DNA of 64,000 bases from an uncultured Verrucomicrobiales bacterium. Lineage in GTDB: Bacteria; Verrucomicrobiota; Verrucomicrobiia; Verrucomicrobiales; Akkermansiaceae. Under the pieces are notes generated by a model that saw only the letters and a program-made list of their open reading frames with translations, was not told where the DNA came from and did not search any database. Shown here piece after piece: positions 28,193-38,822 of the stretch (within the stretch, counting starts at the first letter, position 1; every line of letters starts with the position of its first letter). The position numbers were made by a program, and so were the translations under genes. The stretch is from NCBI GenBank assembly GCA_949373085.1, contig CASICJ010000008.1, positions 45,318 to 109,317 of the forward strand, read 5' to 3'.

Positions 28193-28245
28193 TGGCACCC
28201 AGCGGTTTACCTTTGGCCACCAACCAGAAGTCTATTAGTTTTGGG
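28193..28245 (+). repeat. Orphan copy of the Sel1-gene leader repeat
   Basis: GGCACCCAGCGGTTTACCTT, then TGGCCACCAACCAGAAGTCT, matches the leader found upstream of the Sel1-type genes at 39903 and 43514. Here no Sel1 coding sequence follows. The ACCAGA/TCTGGT hairpin of the other copies is damaged at its 3' arm (TCTATTAG). Confidence 0.65.
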
Positions 28246-28873
28246 GGAGCGCTCTTTTATGCCATGATTCGTTGTTCTGTGGCGTTTTTTGGGTATGCCA
28301 GAAAAACCGAGGCCCAAACCTAGCAAAATTCACGACCTTTTGGCTGAAGAAATTCTCACCGTAATATCAGGATTCGCCATAGACGCAGCAGTCAATGACT
28401 AGGATAAAATAGGACTCATAGCCTCATTTGGCGGGGTCATCAATACGATCACGATTTGTGGATATCGTGAATACAGAAGAATTGTGTATGGCTGCTGGCC
28501 TAGAAGCCGCGGAGGTGATGAAGCCTACCGCCCAGTCAGATAATCCTGCGTTTTTGGTTTATCAACTCCCTCTGCTCCGTCCCAGATGTGATTTCAACCC
28601 TTTCCTGCCAAAAGTAAATTCCTCGAAAGAGAAGGGACCCAAGAAAGCACGGAATCCCTTCGATCTTATGCATTGCCGTGCGTTTCTCAAACGCCCAACG
28701 CTATGGATAAGAGATCTTCCATCTTTTCGTCTTCTTGAAAAAAATCGAGCTTGTTAGGAGGGAAAGCACGTTAGCTTAATGCTAGCCCTTAAAAAACGGA
28801 CCCCAATTGGACTTACTCCCCCGTTTTACTGACTGCCCCCATTTTCAGTGCGGCTACGTGCTCCGGTTTTCGC
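28246..28873. other. Gene-poor spacer with one short ORF and a module A repeat
   Basis: A 35-codon ORF at 28295-28402 (MPEKPRPKPSKIHDL to DAAVND) has plausible composition but no recognised family. It may be a fragment. Module A lies at 28565-28628 (CCCTCTGCTCCGTCCCAGAT, ATTTCAACCCTTTCCTGCC, core AAAAGTAAATTCCTCGAAAG). The rest shows nothing convincing, and both neighbouring large genes are on the minus strand. Confidence 0.5.
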
Positions 28874-31800
28874 TCACTGGGGAATCGAACCCAGCACCCG
28901 CAACAGTTCGACGCGCTTCGCGGTAATCGGATCAGTGCTGCGCCAAACTTCGGTCTGGGTCCCGTCGCCGTTGAGCGAGATGCGATCACGAACAACCTTG
29001 GCGGTGGTCCAAACGTTGCCGTCAACCGAGGATTGTATGCTCGTTGCGAGTTCTTCGGCACCGACCCAGCGCCGAAAAATGATGGCGAAATGGTCTTTGC
29101 CTCCGACCTCTATTACCCCGCCCTGCACGGTATTATGGGGATTCGGTATCAGCGGATCGCTAGCGAGGATGAACTCAACGAAGTTGGTCAAACCGTCGAA
29201 GTCTGGATCGGCTAGGTTTCCCGATACCGCGGAATTTCCCAGCTGCACGGCGTCGAAATAGTCGGCCTTCCACGAGGCGAAGGTAAGCCGGTCGTTGGTG
29301 CCCGGTTGGCCGCCCGGATATCCGCTGGCGCGCCAACTGCCGGCGAGGGCGGGATCAGTGGCCGATTCGGGATCCAAAAGGACCAGGGCATAGCCGTCTC
29401 CGTCCGGACCGGAAGGCCAGCCCATGGATTCGTCATCGTCGAAGGTGAAATCGGCGATCGTCTGCCCGTTCCCGTCGAGCAGATGAATTCGCTCCCCGCC
29501 GTCATCGAGGTTGCTGTTGTTCTCGAACTCGCCTGCGACCGGGAGCCCGGCTCCATACCGCATCTCGAAGGCCGCGAGGTTGCTCACGACGAGAAGACGC
29601 TCACCGGGATCGAGCAGCGTGCCGAAGGGAAAAGTAAACTCGATGCCCGTGACGAGACGGACCCCGCCGAGATGGATCGTCATCGGGCCGACGTTAAGCA
29701 CCTCAAAATATTCGAAGTCACCCCGTCGGTCGAATCCGGCAGCTTCTTCGGCGGCGGTGGGAACCGACGGATTGAACATGACTTTCGAAATGACGAGCTT
29801 GTCCGCACTGGCAGCTTCCACATCCACGAGGAATGTCGTTTCCGAGAGCGCAGACCATTCGCCGCCATCCAGTGAGCGGGTCTGTAAGCGGACGATTCCC
29901 GGTGGGAGAGTCACCGGCGTGCCGCCCGAGATGCGCGTGCCTTCAAGGCGCGGGCTGACGAGCATGTCGGAGCTCCCCAGATTGTCGTTTAACCCATGAA
30001 TGGTGAGAAGATTATCGCCGACCTGAAGCTTGTCCAGATGCTCGTCGATGGGAAAGGAAACGAAGGTCACCGCGAGATCGTCATCGTGAAGATTGGTAGA
30101 CGCAGAATCCCATTCGAGGGCGCCCGGCGCATTGTCCGAAGCGACCCGGCTCCCATTGATATAGGCCACGAAACCGTCGTCATACTTCATCTTCAGGACC
30201 AGTCCGCTAAGGCCGGCGAGATCCGCGATTTCAAAGGGAACGCGCAGGTAGATGCTCGTGTTCTCATTATTCATCAACCCGTCCACATCGAGGTCGATAT
30301 GATTATCGTATTCCGTGTTCTCGTCATAGCCGACGCCGGTTTGGCCGAAGAGCCATTGCGTGTCATCAAACTCAGCGTCGCGCCAGGTATCTCCCAGGGA
30401 ATCATCTCCCGGAACGAAGACACTGACCCCGACCCCTTCGTCGACGAAGACCGTGCTAACAGTTCCTGATGGTTGCGCCCGAGAGGCCGAGGGGGCAACC
30501 GAACCGCCGGGAGCGCGCGGGTCTTCACCATCAGAGGTGAACCAGATCTGACCCTGACTCCCTTTAAAAAAGACACTCTCGGCACTCGAGATTGAACCAC
30601 CCGGCGGCGTAAACGTGGGTGCGTCCACGTCGGGATACCATCTCTGAGCGCGCAACTGCGAGACGAGAGTCGGCGTGCGGTTGAGGATCCAGTTCCGCGT
30701 TGAATCACGGGCACCCCGCCAGTCCGCATCGGTGAACGGTCGGCTCCGCTTGGAATCGCCCCAACGCGCGGACTCGGCGATGATCGCGGTTTCGATCTCC
30801 TTCGCGCGCGCATCCAGACGAGCCGCCGCGACCGTCGCATCAAGAACGCCTCCGTTGAATAGATGCTTTTGCACGCGATCGTTGAAACGCTGCACGTAGT
30901 CCGCATTGGCGGTCAGTTGCTCGTGCAGTGTGTGGGGATTGAAATGGGCCCGTGTCGTGCTGCGGGTGAACGGCGAAATCATGTTGTTGTCCCCTGTGCC
31001 CAGCGAGTGTTCGGAATCGTGCTCAAAGGTTTTAAATCCGTCCGGATTCTTACGGTTATAGATGGAGAAGAAATTGTTCGGATTGGGACCTGTGAATCGT
31101 GAGCCCGGCCCGTCCCGGTCGCCGGAGTAGTAGGTGATGATCATGTAGTCGATGACGTTGTCGACATCGAGGAGGCGCTCGAAGGCTGGGTTCGGCGTGC
31201 GGTCGGGATTCAATCCCTGTGCCTTATAGTAGTTCGCGTTCGAGGCAAATCCCACCTGCCCGGCATCGTAAAGGCGGTTGAAGGCATCGCGGTTCCCATC
31301 GGTCGTCCCCCCGTATTTAGTGATGACGTCGTAGTCCTCCTTGTCGCCTCCGAAGTAGGCCTCCGCAAAGGACGCCTCGGCCCGTTCTTGCGTCTGGAAC
31401 AGCCCCCAGTAGACGCCGTTGATGTAGAGATGGTAGAATCGGCTGCGGGTGGATGGCTGGCCCATCTCGCGCTGGATGTCCCGGGACCAAACATCCCGGA
31501 GAAAATTGTTCCGGCTGTCGTTTTGGAATGACCACGAGTAGTTCTGGCTCGTGCGCAGATCCACGTTATCGAACTCGTCCGTCCCCTCGTCTTCGAAGAG
31601 CGGAAAGCGAAGTTTACCTTCCCCGTAATCGCGGCGGAAGAAGACGCGGAAAGCGTGCTTGGGATTGCCGTCGCTCCGGCTGAACCCTCCCCGGACCCGG
31701 ACGCCGCCATCGATCTGGAATCCCAGCGAGGCGTCGGGATTCAACAGCTCGAACGAGGCCGGACGTTCCCAACTCCGCCCACTTCCCCCCGCGTTTACGT

Positions 31801-33350
31801 AAATTCCTGTCTGGCCATTAAAAAGATTTGCCAGCGGAGTGACCATCGAAATCGTCGGGATCGCCTTCAGGGCTATCGATGACCTCCTGCTCGCTGTGAC
31901 GGCCCCCCACGATTTCGGGATCCATGCCATAATTCAATTCCTGACCATTGACCCCGCTGCGAGGCCAGCCGGACGGCACCTGCCCGTTCGGCGACTGCTT
32001 GATGACGTCGTCGAGGAAGAGGTAGGTCTGAGTGTCGATGTTCGTTGGTACGAGATCGGTCTTGAAAGCGGCTGCGCGAAGGACAGTGGTCTGGCTGATG
32101 TCGATCGGCCCCGTGTAGACAGTCCCACGAGAAGCGGTGGGATCGGAGCCATCGGTCGTCCAGCGAATGGTAGCATCCGGGGTGCTCGTCGTGATTTCCA
32201 CCTGGAACGGATCATCGTAGAATCCGCGATCGACGCTAAAAACGGTGTCCGACACGAAGCCCGAGAAGGTCGATCCGTTAAAGCTCCCGGGGGTTGCGGA
32301 GTCGAGGTATCCGGGGCCACCAACACTCGGATCGGAAATCCGCACCGCCCTGATCTGCGGAACGATGAGGAAGTCGGAACTTGTGGTGCTGACATTCAGC
32401 CCGTGGACTGCAAGAAGATTTGATCCCGTTTGTAGACTCCCTGCATGGGCAATGATGTCGAAGCCTTCGAACAGCAGCGCTGCCGAATCATCGTTGCTGC
32501 CGGATGCCCCGGTGTTCCAGTCCGCACTTTGCGGCCCATTGCTCGACGCGATCCGGACGCCATTCAAATAGGCGATGAATCCATCGTCGTATTTCATGTC
32601 GAGCGTCAGTCCGATGAGCCCCGTGGGATCCGCGACATCGAAGGGAATGCGAATGTAGGCGCTGGTATTAATGCCGGACATCTGCGCGCCCACGTCGCCG
32701 TTGGTTCCAAACAGCGTCTCATAGCCGCTCGAGTTCTCGTAACCAATTCCCGTCGTCGCCGCCGGCCATGAAGCATCGTCGAATCCCTGTGCAGTCCACG
32801 CAAGCCCGAGGCTTCCAGTCGGAACAACGCGACGGCAATCCGCACCGGACTGCAGGAACGTAATGTTCGTCGTGTTCCCCGTCTGTTCCAGACCGTAGGA
32901 AACATCCTCAAACTGCTCCGGGAAATCCGGCCCGAACTCGGACAACACACTCGTGCCGTCACGATCGATTAAGGCAATATAGTCCCCTCTCGCAGAGAGG
33001 CGGAAATTCGTGTGTAGTTCCGATTCCGGATCGTCTCGATCCTTGGCCGATGCAAATACGATAACGAAGTCTTCCACCGCAATCGTCACATTCGGAATCC
33101 GCCACTTTGTTAGGTCTGCTGGGTCATCGGTCAGGTAAAATCCATCGAGATTCACGAGCGCTGGCCCTGTGTTGTAGATCTCGATCCAGTCCGAAGATTC
33201 GCCGTCCTCGTCATCGATGACACTGTTGTTGCTCGCCATGAATTCCGTAATGATGATATCGGCGGAGGACGACCCGGGGTGAAGGAGTGCTAGAATCAGC
33301 GCAAGGCCAATCACCTTGGTTATGCGCAGAGGCGGCTTTGGGAATATCAT
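28874..33350 (-). pseudogene. Giant secreted LTD/CotH surface protein, interrupted by one frameshift
   Basis: Together ~1490 residues. Order: signal peptide (start MIFPKPPLRITKV at 33350); lamin-tail domain (DIIITEFMASNNSVIDDEDG); galactose-binding-like module (MKYDDGFIAYLNGVRIASS); CHB_HEX_C-type sandwich (IRWTTDGSDPTAS); CotH kinase-like domain (IPTISMVTPLANLFNGQTG, GFSRSDGNPKHAFRVFF, FYHLYINGVYWGLFQTQERA); second sandwich and second galactose-binding-like module (MKYDDGFVAYINGSRVASD); second lamin-tail domain; C-terminal tail. The frame switches at ~31880: removing the A in GATAGCCCTGAAG restores IDALKAIPT. CotH-type proteins are atypical kinases or cell-surface assembly factors; this combination is typical of secreted verrucomicrobial proteins. 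Much GC-richer than its surroundings. Confidence 0.82.
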
Positions 33351-33416
33351 ATCGAGGGATTTTGCAGAAAGGGAAAGAGGTTGAGAAACAATAGCAAAAC
33401 CTCCGCCATTGGTCAA

Positions 33417-33686
33417 AGTCAGTTCTTACAGAAATCGTGGACGGGAATGATAGGTTCTTCGCCCTTAGAACAACACTGCTCGAAGGGACTAGGTTTTGGG
33501 AGTGTTGCCTTTTTCGCCTAATTCTCCGTCTCACCATTCACATCCTCGATCAGCTCTAGCTCAGCTCAATTCCTACTCCGTATCCCCCTTCCTCCCCACC
33601 AGCTCCGGTCCAAACGCGTCTTCAACTCTTTCCCGCTAACAGCAAATTCCTCGTAACCAGCCATAATTTATAGCAGGTTTAGACCC
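33417..33686 (+). repeat. Module A intergenic repeat upstream of the PVC dehydrogenase
   Basis: A full copy at 33580-33660: CCCCCTTCCTCCCCACCAGC, CTCCGGTCCAAACGCGTCTT, CAACTCTTTCCCGCT and core AACAGCAAATTCCTCGTAAC. The start of the gene at 33687 follows 27 bp later. The upstream part (33417-33570) between two divergent genes contains no ORF. Confidence 0.75.
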
Positions 33687-36206
33687 GTGAGACCTGTTTT
33701 CTACCTCTTAGCCTTCATAGTAAGTCTTGCCACTGCAGCCGATGATTTTCCCTTGGTACCTGACGATGTTAAGGTCGTGCTTTTTGCTAAAGAGCCTCTC
33801 GTAAGGAATCCTTGCGGGATGGCCTTCGATAAAAGGGGGCGTCTATGCGTGGGCATGGGCCCGCAGTATCGCAAGCCGAAGCCTGACACGCCAGGCGATT
33901 CAGTTTGGATACTGCTTGATCAAGACGGCGATGGTGTGGCCGACGGACGTAAGGAATTCGCTTCTGGTTTCAATGCCATTCAGAGTTTAGCATGGCGAGG
34001 TGATACTTTGTGGGTTGCTAACGCGCCAGACCTCACGGTGGTGCGTGATTTGAATGGCGACGATGAAGCCGACGAGTATGTCAGACTCTACACCGACTTG
34101 GGAAACCTTGAGCATGGTCTGCATGGCCTCAACTGGGGACCAGATGGCAAACTGTATATGTCGAAAGGGAATTCGAAGGGACTTAACAACGCCCCGGATC
34201 GCTTGGCGCCGAAACCCTTCTTGGAGTTGTGGGGCATGGAAGCACCAATAGGTTCGCCAGAGTTCCCACAACCAATTACCTTCAAGAAAGACAGCTATCA
34301 GAAGAATTATCACAAACCTTCCGATGACTGGGGGCTTTGTGGAGGTGTGCTGCGTTGTGATCCGGATGGCAGTAACTTGGAGATCGTCGCGCGAGGCCAT
34401 CGTAACCCGTTTGACATCGCCTACGACGATGGTTTCGACTGGTTAGGCACGGACAATGACCAGAACCATGGTGACAAGTTCTTTTCACCATTCTATGGAG
34501 CGCACTTTGGTTGGGGTCACCCATGGAGCTACGCCTGGGAAGGCAAACAGCATTGGCCATCTGCGCCTGCCGCTGGACCGTTATTTGAAGGTTCTGGAAC
34601 TGGCGTGGTCTACCTGGGGCTCTCACAGTATCCTGACAAGTATCGCGGCGTGTTCCTGGTCAACGATTGGTTGAAACGTCAGGTTTATATCTATCGTCCC
34701 ACTTGGGATGGCGCTTGGATGAAGCCAGCTTCCAAGAAATTCAAACTTTTCGCCAATGCTGAGCGAGGCCGTTCCATGGGTGCCAGCGATGGACGTAGCT
34801 TCGACCCGGTGGATATCGAAGTAGGGTCAGATGGAGCGATCTACATCTCAAGTTGGGGCCGTGAATATGGTGCTGTGGTCACGGATGGTGAACAGCAGAA
34901 TGAAGGACGAATTTACAAGCTCTGGCCCAAGGCTGCGCCACCGCAATCACCGAACATCGAACGGGATCCCTGGAAGGATCTGAGTAGCCATCTTCCGGCT
35001 TGGCGTAGCAACGCGCAGGAAGCATTAATCAAAAAAGGTCTACCTGCCGCAGAGCGGCTAAAGGCACTTGCAGCTGATCCCACTTCAAGCAAAGCCTTGC
35101 AAACGTGGGCGGCATGGACACTAGGTCGCATTGCCCCCGATGAGTCCACGATCGATGACTGGTTTTCTTCTGCCCTAAACCAAGAGGTTCTGAACCTGCG
35201 CTTGCAGTCTATCAGGATCCTAGCACATCGCGCTCGATTGCGTGGCGAACACAAGTTGCCAGACGAAATCGTCAGTTTACTGGACGACGCTGAAGCTCGC
35301 GTTCGACTAGAAGCTGTGTTGGCTTTTCGGCAAGCAAAGGACCGCAGTCAGAATGCAGCATTATTAGAATTGGCCGCCAAAGAAACTGGCCGTATCACTT
35401 ATTATGCGACATGGGGAGCTCTGGGGGACTTGATGTCCACAGAGGCACGTAAAAGTCTATTAAAAGATGCACGTGTCGGTGTACGTCGCGCTGCCTTGTT
35501 AAGCCTTTTAGAAGAAGATGCTTTGGACGATAGCGAGGTCCAAGTCGTGAGTAATGATACAGATACCATCATTGCCTCCCTCGCCTCCCAATGGCTGGGT
35601 GGCAAGACAAAGACCCGTATCAGGGGGGCTCCGCTAAAGAATGATCGAGCGGCAACCGCATCTTCACTACTTTCTCCAAGCGGTAAAATACCGACCGTGG
35701 AAGAAGTAATCCCCCTGCTTTCCACAGCCAAGATCGAGCGTGGCCGGGAGCTCTTCCTCAGTGCACAGGGAGCAACCTGCGCCACCTGTCATCAGATGGA
35801 AGGCATAGGCAATGCCTTTGCTCCTGACCTCTCTGACATTGGCACACGTGCAGATGCCAACTTCATCATCCGTTCTATCTTAGAACCCAGTGCCGAGATT
35901 ACTGAGGGCTTCGCGATGCAGATTGTGAAAACCAAAGATGGCAACTCGATCGGTGGCATCGTACTGGAAGAAAGCGGCCGTGCTTTGACCTTCGGGCAGA
36001 TCGGAGGCAGTGAAGAGACTGTTTTGAAATCAGATATCTCAAGCCGCGAAACTGCGGAGATTTCTGCAATGCCCCCTCTGGGCGCGCTACTAGCTCCACA
36101 ACAGATTGCCGATATCACCACATATCTTATTGCAACCAAATCGCCGAGTGAATCTTGGGTGATCCCAAAACTGGCTGGTATTTCGAAGCCGATGAGGATC
36201 GCTTAG
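33687..36206 (+). CDS. PVC-type heme-binding CxxCH dehydrogenase with HEAT region and C-terminal cytochrome c
   Basis: An 839-residue exported protein. After a short signal peptide comes an NHL/sorbosone-dehydrogenase-like six-bladed propeller (~20-420; DGDGVADGRKEFASGFN, HGLHGLNWGPDGKLYMSKG, DIEVGSDGAIYISSWGREYG), then a HEAT-repeat region (~430-640) and a class I cytochrome c (~670-810) with ATCATCHQ (CxxCH) and axial Met in ISAMPPLGALL. This architecture (TIGR02604 plus TIGR02603) is largely restricted to Planctomycetes-Verrucomicrobia and is thought to oxidise sugars or derived polyols, passing electrons to the heme. It overlaps the DUF6807 gene by 52 nt, indicating translational coupling. 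Confidence 0.93.
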   Translation: MRPVFYLLAFIVSLATAADDFPLVPDDVKVVLFAKEPLVRNPCGMAFDKRGRLCVGMGPQYRKPKPDTPGDSVWILLDQDGDGVADGRKEFASGFNAIQSLAWRGDTLWVANAPDLTVVRDLNGDDEADEYVRLYTDLGNLEHGLHGLNWGPDGKLYMSKGNSKGLNNAPDRLAPKPFLELWGMEAPIGSPEFPQPITFKKDSYQKNYHKPSDDWGLCGGVLRCDPDGSNLEIVARGHRNPFDIAYDDGFDWLGTDNDQNHGDKFFSPFYGAHFGWGHPWSYAWEGKQHWPSAPAAGPLFEGSGTGVVYLGLSQYPDKYRGVFLVNDWLKRQVYIYRPTWDGAWMKPASKKFKLFANAERGRSMGASDGRSFDPVDIEVGSDGAIYISSWGREYGAVVTDGEQQNEGRIYKLWPKAAPPQSPNIERDPWKDLSSHLPAWRSNAQEALIKKGLPAAERLKALAADPTSSKALQTWAAWTLGRIAPDESTIDDWFSSALNQEVLNLRLQSIRILAHRARLRGEHKLPDEIVSLLDDAEARVRLEAVLAFRQAKDRSQNAALLELAAKETGRITYYATWGALGDLMSTEARKSLLKDARVGVRRAALLSLLEEDALDDSEVQVVSNDTDTIIASLASQWLGGKTKTRIRGAPLKNDRAATASSLLSPSGKIPTVEEVIPLLSTAKIERGRELFLSAQGATCATCHQMEGIGNAFAPDLSDIGTRADANFIIRSILEPSAEITEGFAMQIVKTKDGNSIGGIVLEESGRALTFGQIGGSEETVLKSDISSRETAEISAMPPLGALLAPQQIADITTYLIATKSPSESWVIPKLAGISKPMRIA

Positions 36207-37036
36207 CAATTCGTCTAAATGGCCTGGAAGTGTTGAGCTACTTCTTTAAGCATGAGGAAACGAAACGTCCATTCTTTGCCCACGTGAAGACGCCGCTAGG
36301 CATAAAGGTGACCCGCAATTTCCCGCCCATCAAGGGAACGGATCCTGTAGACCACGGCTACATGCATCCCGGTCTTTCGTTAGGTTTCTCTAATCTAAAC
36401 GGCGAGAATTTCTGGCACAACAATCGTGGAGGCTTAGTAGTCAGCGAGGGCTTTGAGGGCGAGCCTCTCATAACGGATATCTCTGCCAGTTTCAGCGTGA
36501 AGAATCGCTATCTAGGGAAAGATGGCAAGATGGTGTGTCTGGAAATTGCCAGTTACGAACTCACCAAGAACCCTGATGGCTACCTGATCCGTATGGAGAC
36601 TAGTTTCACCTCCGACAAGGAACTCGTCTTTGGGGTAAAAGAGGAGATGGGCATGGCCTTACGGATAGCCTCGCCGATTCGCGTCAAAAAAGGTCACGGT
36701 AGCATTGCTAGTGCTAGCGGTGGTGTTAACGAGAAAGGGACCTGGGGCAAGACCGATAAATGGTGGGACTATTACGGCCCGCTCATGGAGCGCAGTGTCG
36801 GCCTGCAAATTATGTCTGGTGAAGGAAATCCACCTATATGGGCACACAGCCGGGATTATGGTTTGTTAGTTGCCAACCCTTTCCCAGTCGATGTGAAAGA
36901 GAACCGTGACAAGACTACAGTGATCGAAGCAGGCGAGACCTACCGACTCCGCTTTGGTATCCAAGTGCATGACACGGTCGACCGTGCGAGCTACGATCCC
37001 AAGGCCAGCTACAAGCGCTATTTAGAAAAACCATGA
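36155..37036 (+). CDS. DUF6807-family protein
   Basis: A 293-residue protein of the DUF6807 (PmoA-like) family, with KRPFFAHVKTPLGIKVTRNF, PVDHGYMHPGLSLGFSNLNG and WWDYYGPLMERSVGLQIM. No signal peptide. The likely start is TTG at 36155, because an in-frame stop lies immediately upstream and the next Met is far inside the conserved domain. This start lies inside the preceding gene, so translation is probably coupled. Family members often accompany sugar oxidoreductases, and the function is unknown. The following gene overlaps by ATGA. Confidence 0.8.
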   Translation: MGDPKTGWYFEADEDRLAIRLNGLEVLSYFFKHEETKRPFFAHVKTPLGIKVTRNFPPIKGTDPVDHGYMHPGLSLGFSNLNGENFWHNNRGGLVVSEGFEGEPLITDISASFSVKNRYLGKDGKMVCLEIASYELTKNPDGYLIRMETSFTSDKELVFGVKEEMGMALRIASPIRVKKGHGSIASASGGVNEKGTWGKTDKWWDYYGPLMERSVGLQIMSGEGNPPIWAHSRDYGLLVANPFPVDVKENRDKTTVIEAGETYRLRFGIQVHDTVDRASYDPKASYKRYLEKP

Positions 37037-37110
37037 ACGACACCATTGGTATCCTCGGCCTTGGCTTGATCGGATCTGCGATAGCGGTACGGCTTAATCT
37101 GCGCAGGCCT
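37033..37110 (+). pseudogene. 5' fragment of a NAD-binding dehydrogenase (3-hydroxyisobutyrate dehydrogenase type)
   Basis: The frame begins at ATGA overlapping the DUF6807 stop and encodes MNDTIGILGLGLIGSAIAV, the Rossmann GxGxxG start of beta-hydroxyacid dehydrogenases. Homology ends after ~25 residues, where the sequence changes abruptly into a copy of the integrase 3' end (37124). It is the third gene of a dehydrogenase-DUF6807 operon, lost by recombination. Confidence 0.75.
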
Positions 37111-37123
37111 TTACCTTTTCCTG

Positions 37124-37379
37124 CAAGTCAGCCTTCGACAAACAAATGAGGGCTGCTCGAACATCTGCAAGATGGCACCCTGGCACTTGGCCTCAAAACG
37201 CTCTTCATAAGATTTTTATTTCGTGCCACTTTGCTTGTTATTCTAACGCTCCGTTGACTGCTCGAATAGCTGAAACAAGCCAGAGTGTTATCTTCTCTAA
37301 CTACCATTCGATGATTAAGAAAACAGAGGCCTCGAAGATCTGGGAAATTTGCCCGCACGAGAAGCAGAGAAGCCCTTAA
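37124..37379 (+). pseudogene. 3' fragment of tyrosine integrase (copy 3)
   Basis: From AAGTCAGCCTTCGACAAACA onward the sequence is ~85-90% identical by eye to the last ~250 bp of the integrase at 59529-60746, including the region encoding LTARIAETSQSVIFSNYHSM and a TAA at its end. It lacks the three single-base insertions present in the long copy. The downstream trailer (CTCCCTCCCCGCCATCT) is also shared. Its 5' limit is fused to the truncated dehydrogenase gene. Confidence 0.85.
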
Positions 37380-37774
37380 GAATCCTTCGAGCTCCCTCCC
37401 CGCCATCTCATGCGTCGATTCAATCTCCTTTGTATCACTAATAACACAGCAAAATAGTGCTAAAGGTGAATTTTCTGCTCCAGCCTCTCCCAAACCACTT
37501 CAATTGACACAAAGTCGGCCTCTAGCACGCATGAAGTGATAAACCGTGCTGTCTTATCTGCGTTATAAACGACTCCTCGGATTGTAATGTCTTACGGCGA
37601 TTTATTCCCACATGATCACAACTAAATATGAAAGTGTCCCCCATTACCCAGCTCAAATCCAAATGCGACTTTCAATCTTTCCCACCAAAAGCAAATTCCT
37701 AGCAGTCGAAAAGCTAGGACTCGACGCCCTCATTTGTTGTCTCTAGATTAATTTAAAATCCACATTCACCACTC
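37380..37774 (+). repeat. Module C plus module A composite repeat
   Basis: The clearest long copy: CAATTGACACAAAGTCGGCC, CTCTAGCACGCATGAAG, TAAACCGTGCTGTCTTATCT, GCGTTATAAACGACTCC, TTGTAATGTCTTACGGCGA and CACATGATCACAACTAAATA (37500-37630), then CTTTCAATCTTTCCCACC and core AAAAGCAAATTCCTAGCAG at 37687-37705. Compare 15185-15400. AGCACG and CGTGCT can pair around a ~15-nt loop. The ATG at 37775 follows. Confidence 0.8.
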
Positions 37775-38365
37775 ATGACTTACCCTCTCAACCTAAGCTT
37801 CAAAATCATCGCCGTCGCCCCCCAAGTCATTGTCAACGACAACCAGAACAACCCCATCTGTTACGTCAAACAAAAGCTGTTCAAATTCAAAGAGGACATC
37901 CAAGTGTTTTCTGACCCGAACAAAACCCGGCAGATCGCAAGCATCAAGGCCAACAAGGTGATTGACTGGTCGGCCCGCTACTTTTTTACCGACCATGAAG
38001 GTAACGACCTCGGCTCCGTCGGTCGACAAGGCATGCGTTCGATCTGGCGCGCTCGATATGATGTGTTTAAAGATGGCAACGAGCTCGCCGACTTTAAAAT
38101 TCAGGAAGAAAACCCATGGACCAGGATGCTCGACGGATTTCTCGGTAATATCCCGATTGTGGGATTCCTGACCGGATACTTCTGCCACCCGACCTATATT
38201 GCCACTCGCGCCGACGGCACACCAGTCATGCGTTTGCGCAAGCAACCTGCTTTTTTCGAAGGGAAATTCACTATCGAAAAACTCGCAGACCTTTCACCTG
38301 AGGAAGAAGTAAACCTGATTTACTCCTTCCTCATGCTCCTCCTTTTGGAACGGGCCCGGGGATAG
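37775..38365 (+). CDS. LURP-one/scramblase (Tubby C-like) family protein
   Basis: A 196-residue protein with the 12-stranded Tubby-C-like pattern: VAPQVIVNDNQNNPICYVKQ, FSDPNKTRQIASIKANKVID and GNDLGSVGRQGMRSIWRARY. A hydrophobic stretch (FLGNIPIVGFLTGYF) may contact the membrane. The family includes phospholipid scramblase-like and LURP1-related proteins of unknown bacterial role. No signal peptide. It lies alone between composite repeats. Confidence 0.65.
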   Translation: MTYPLNLSFKIIAVAPQVIVNDNQNNPICYVKQKLFKFKEDIQVFSDPNKTRQIASIKANKVIDWSARYFFTDHEGNDLGSVGRQGMRSIWRARYDVFKDGNELADFKIQEENPWTRMLDGFLGNIPIVGFLTGYFCHPTYIATRADGTPVMRLRKQPAFFEGKFTIEKLADLSPEEEVNLIYSFLMLLLLERARG

Positions 38366-38466
38366 GTAAGGCTCCAGCCCCTTTCTTCCCGCTCTGCTCC
38401 TCACCAGATACGATTTCAAAGCTAACCACTTCTAGTGGCACAAAGCCGGACTCCACACTTTATTGT
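38366..38466 (+). repeat. Module A lead joined to module C start
   Basis: CCCCTTTCTTCCCGCTCTGC, then ATTTCAAAGCTAACCACTTC and TAGTGGCACAAAGCCGGACT form a truncated composite. The copy ends at the DUF3883 remnant, again placing a repeat at the edge of a broken gene. Confidence 0.65.
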
Positions 38467-38742
38467 TTAATAAGAAATTTTAAAATTAATAGGTGTTACA
38501 ACTAATTGCTCAGTAACACTGCCTTCTAATACAAAAAATAGAGCTACACCTTTTTCATTAACTAAATCATAGACGCGATACAGGTAGAAATTATCAGCAT
38601 TTTTCTCAGCGAACTTGCGATCATTAGGTGACATATAAAAATCAATATTGAAGGAACCTCTAGTCGACTTCACTTCAATGTATTTTTGAATCCCATTTTG
38701 GTTAAATAATTTGATATCATATCCTGCACGATAACCCTCGCT
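38467..38742 (-). pseudogene. DUF3883 (NOV-type) domain remnant
   Basis: An open frame of ~91 codons without a start reads RAGYDIKLFNQNGIQKYIEV, KSTRGSFNIDFYMSPNDRKF and FYLYRVYDL. This is the DUF3883 domain, found at the C-terminus of restriction/defence-associated and helicase proteins and related to PD-(D/E)xK nucleases (the EVKSTRG strand). A TAA lies directly upstream in frame, so the N-terminal portion of the protein has been lost. A relic of a defence-type gene is likely. Confidence 0.7.
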
Positions 38743-38822
38743 TTAGAGCCCCTTTTTGAGAATCAGTCTCAACACGATACTTGTTGCATCTAACTTAAAC
38801 CTACGGTAATCATACCCTGATT

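Noticed and set aside
28868..28905. tRNA-like 3' end (GGGTTCGATTCCCC on the minus strand)
   Set aside because: It lies inside the last codons of the CotH protein gene, no anticodon arm or acceptor stem can be built around it, so the match is by chance or at most a tiny tRNA scrap.
29306..32771. Several long plus-strand ORFs opposite the CotH gene
   Set aside because: They are antisense shadows of a GC-rich coding region, where stop codons are rare on the opposite strand.
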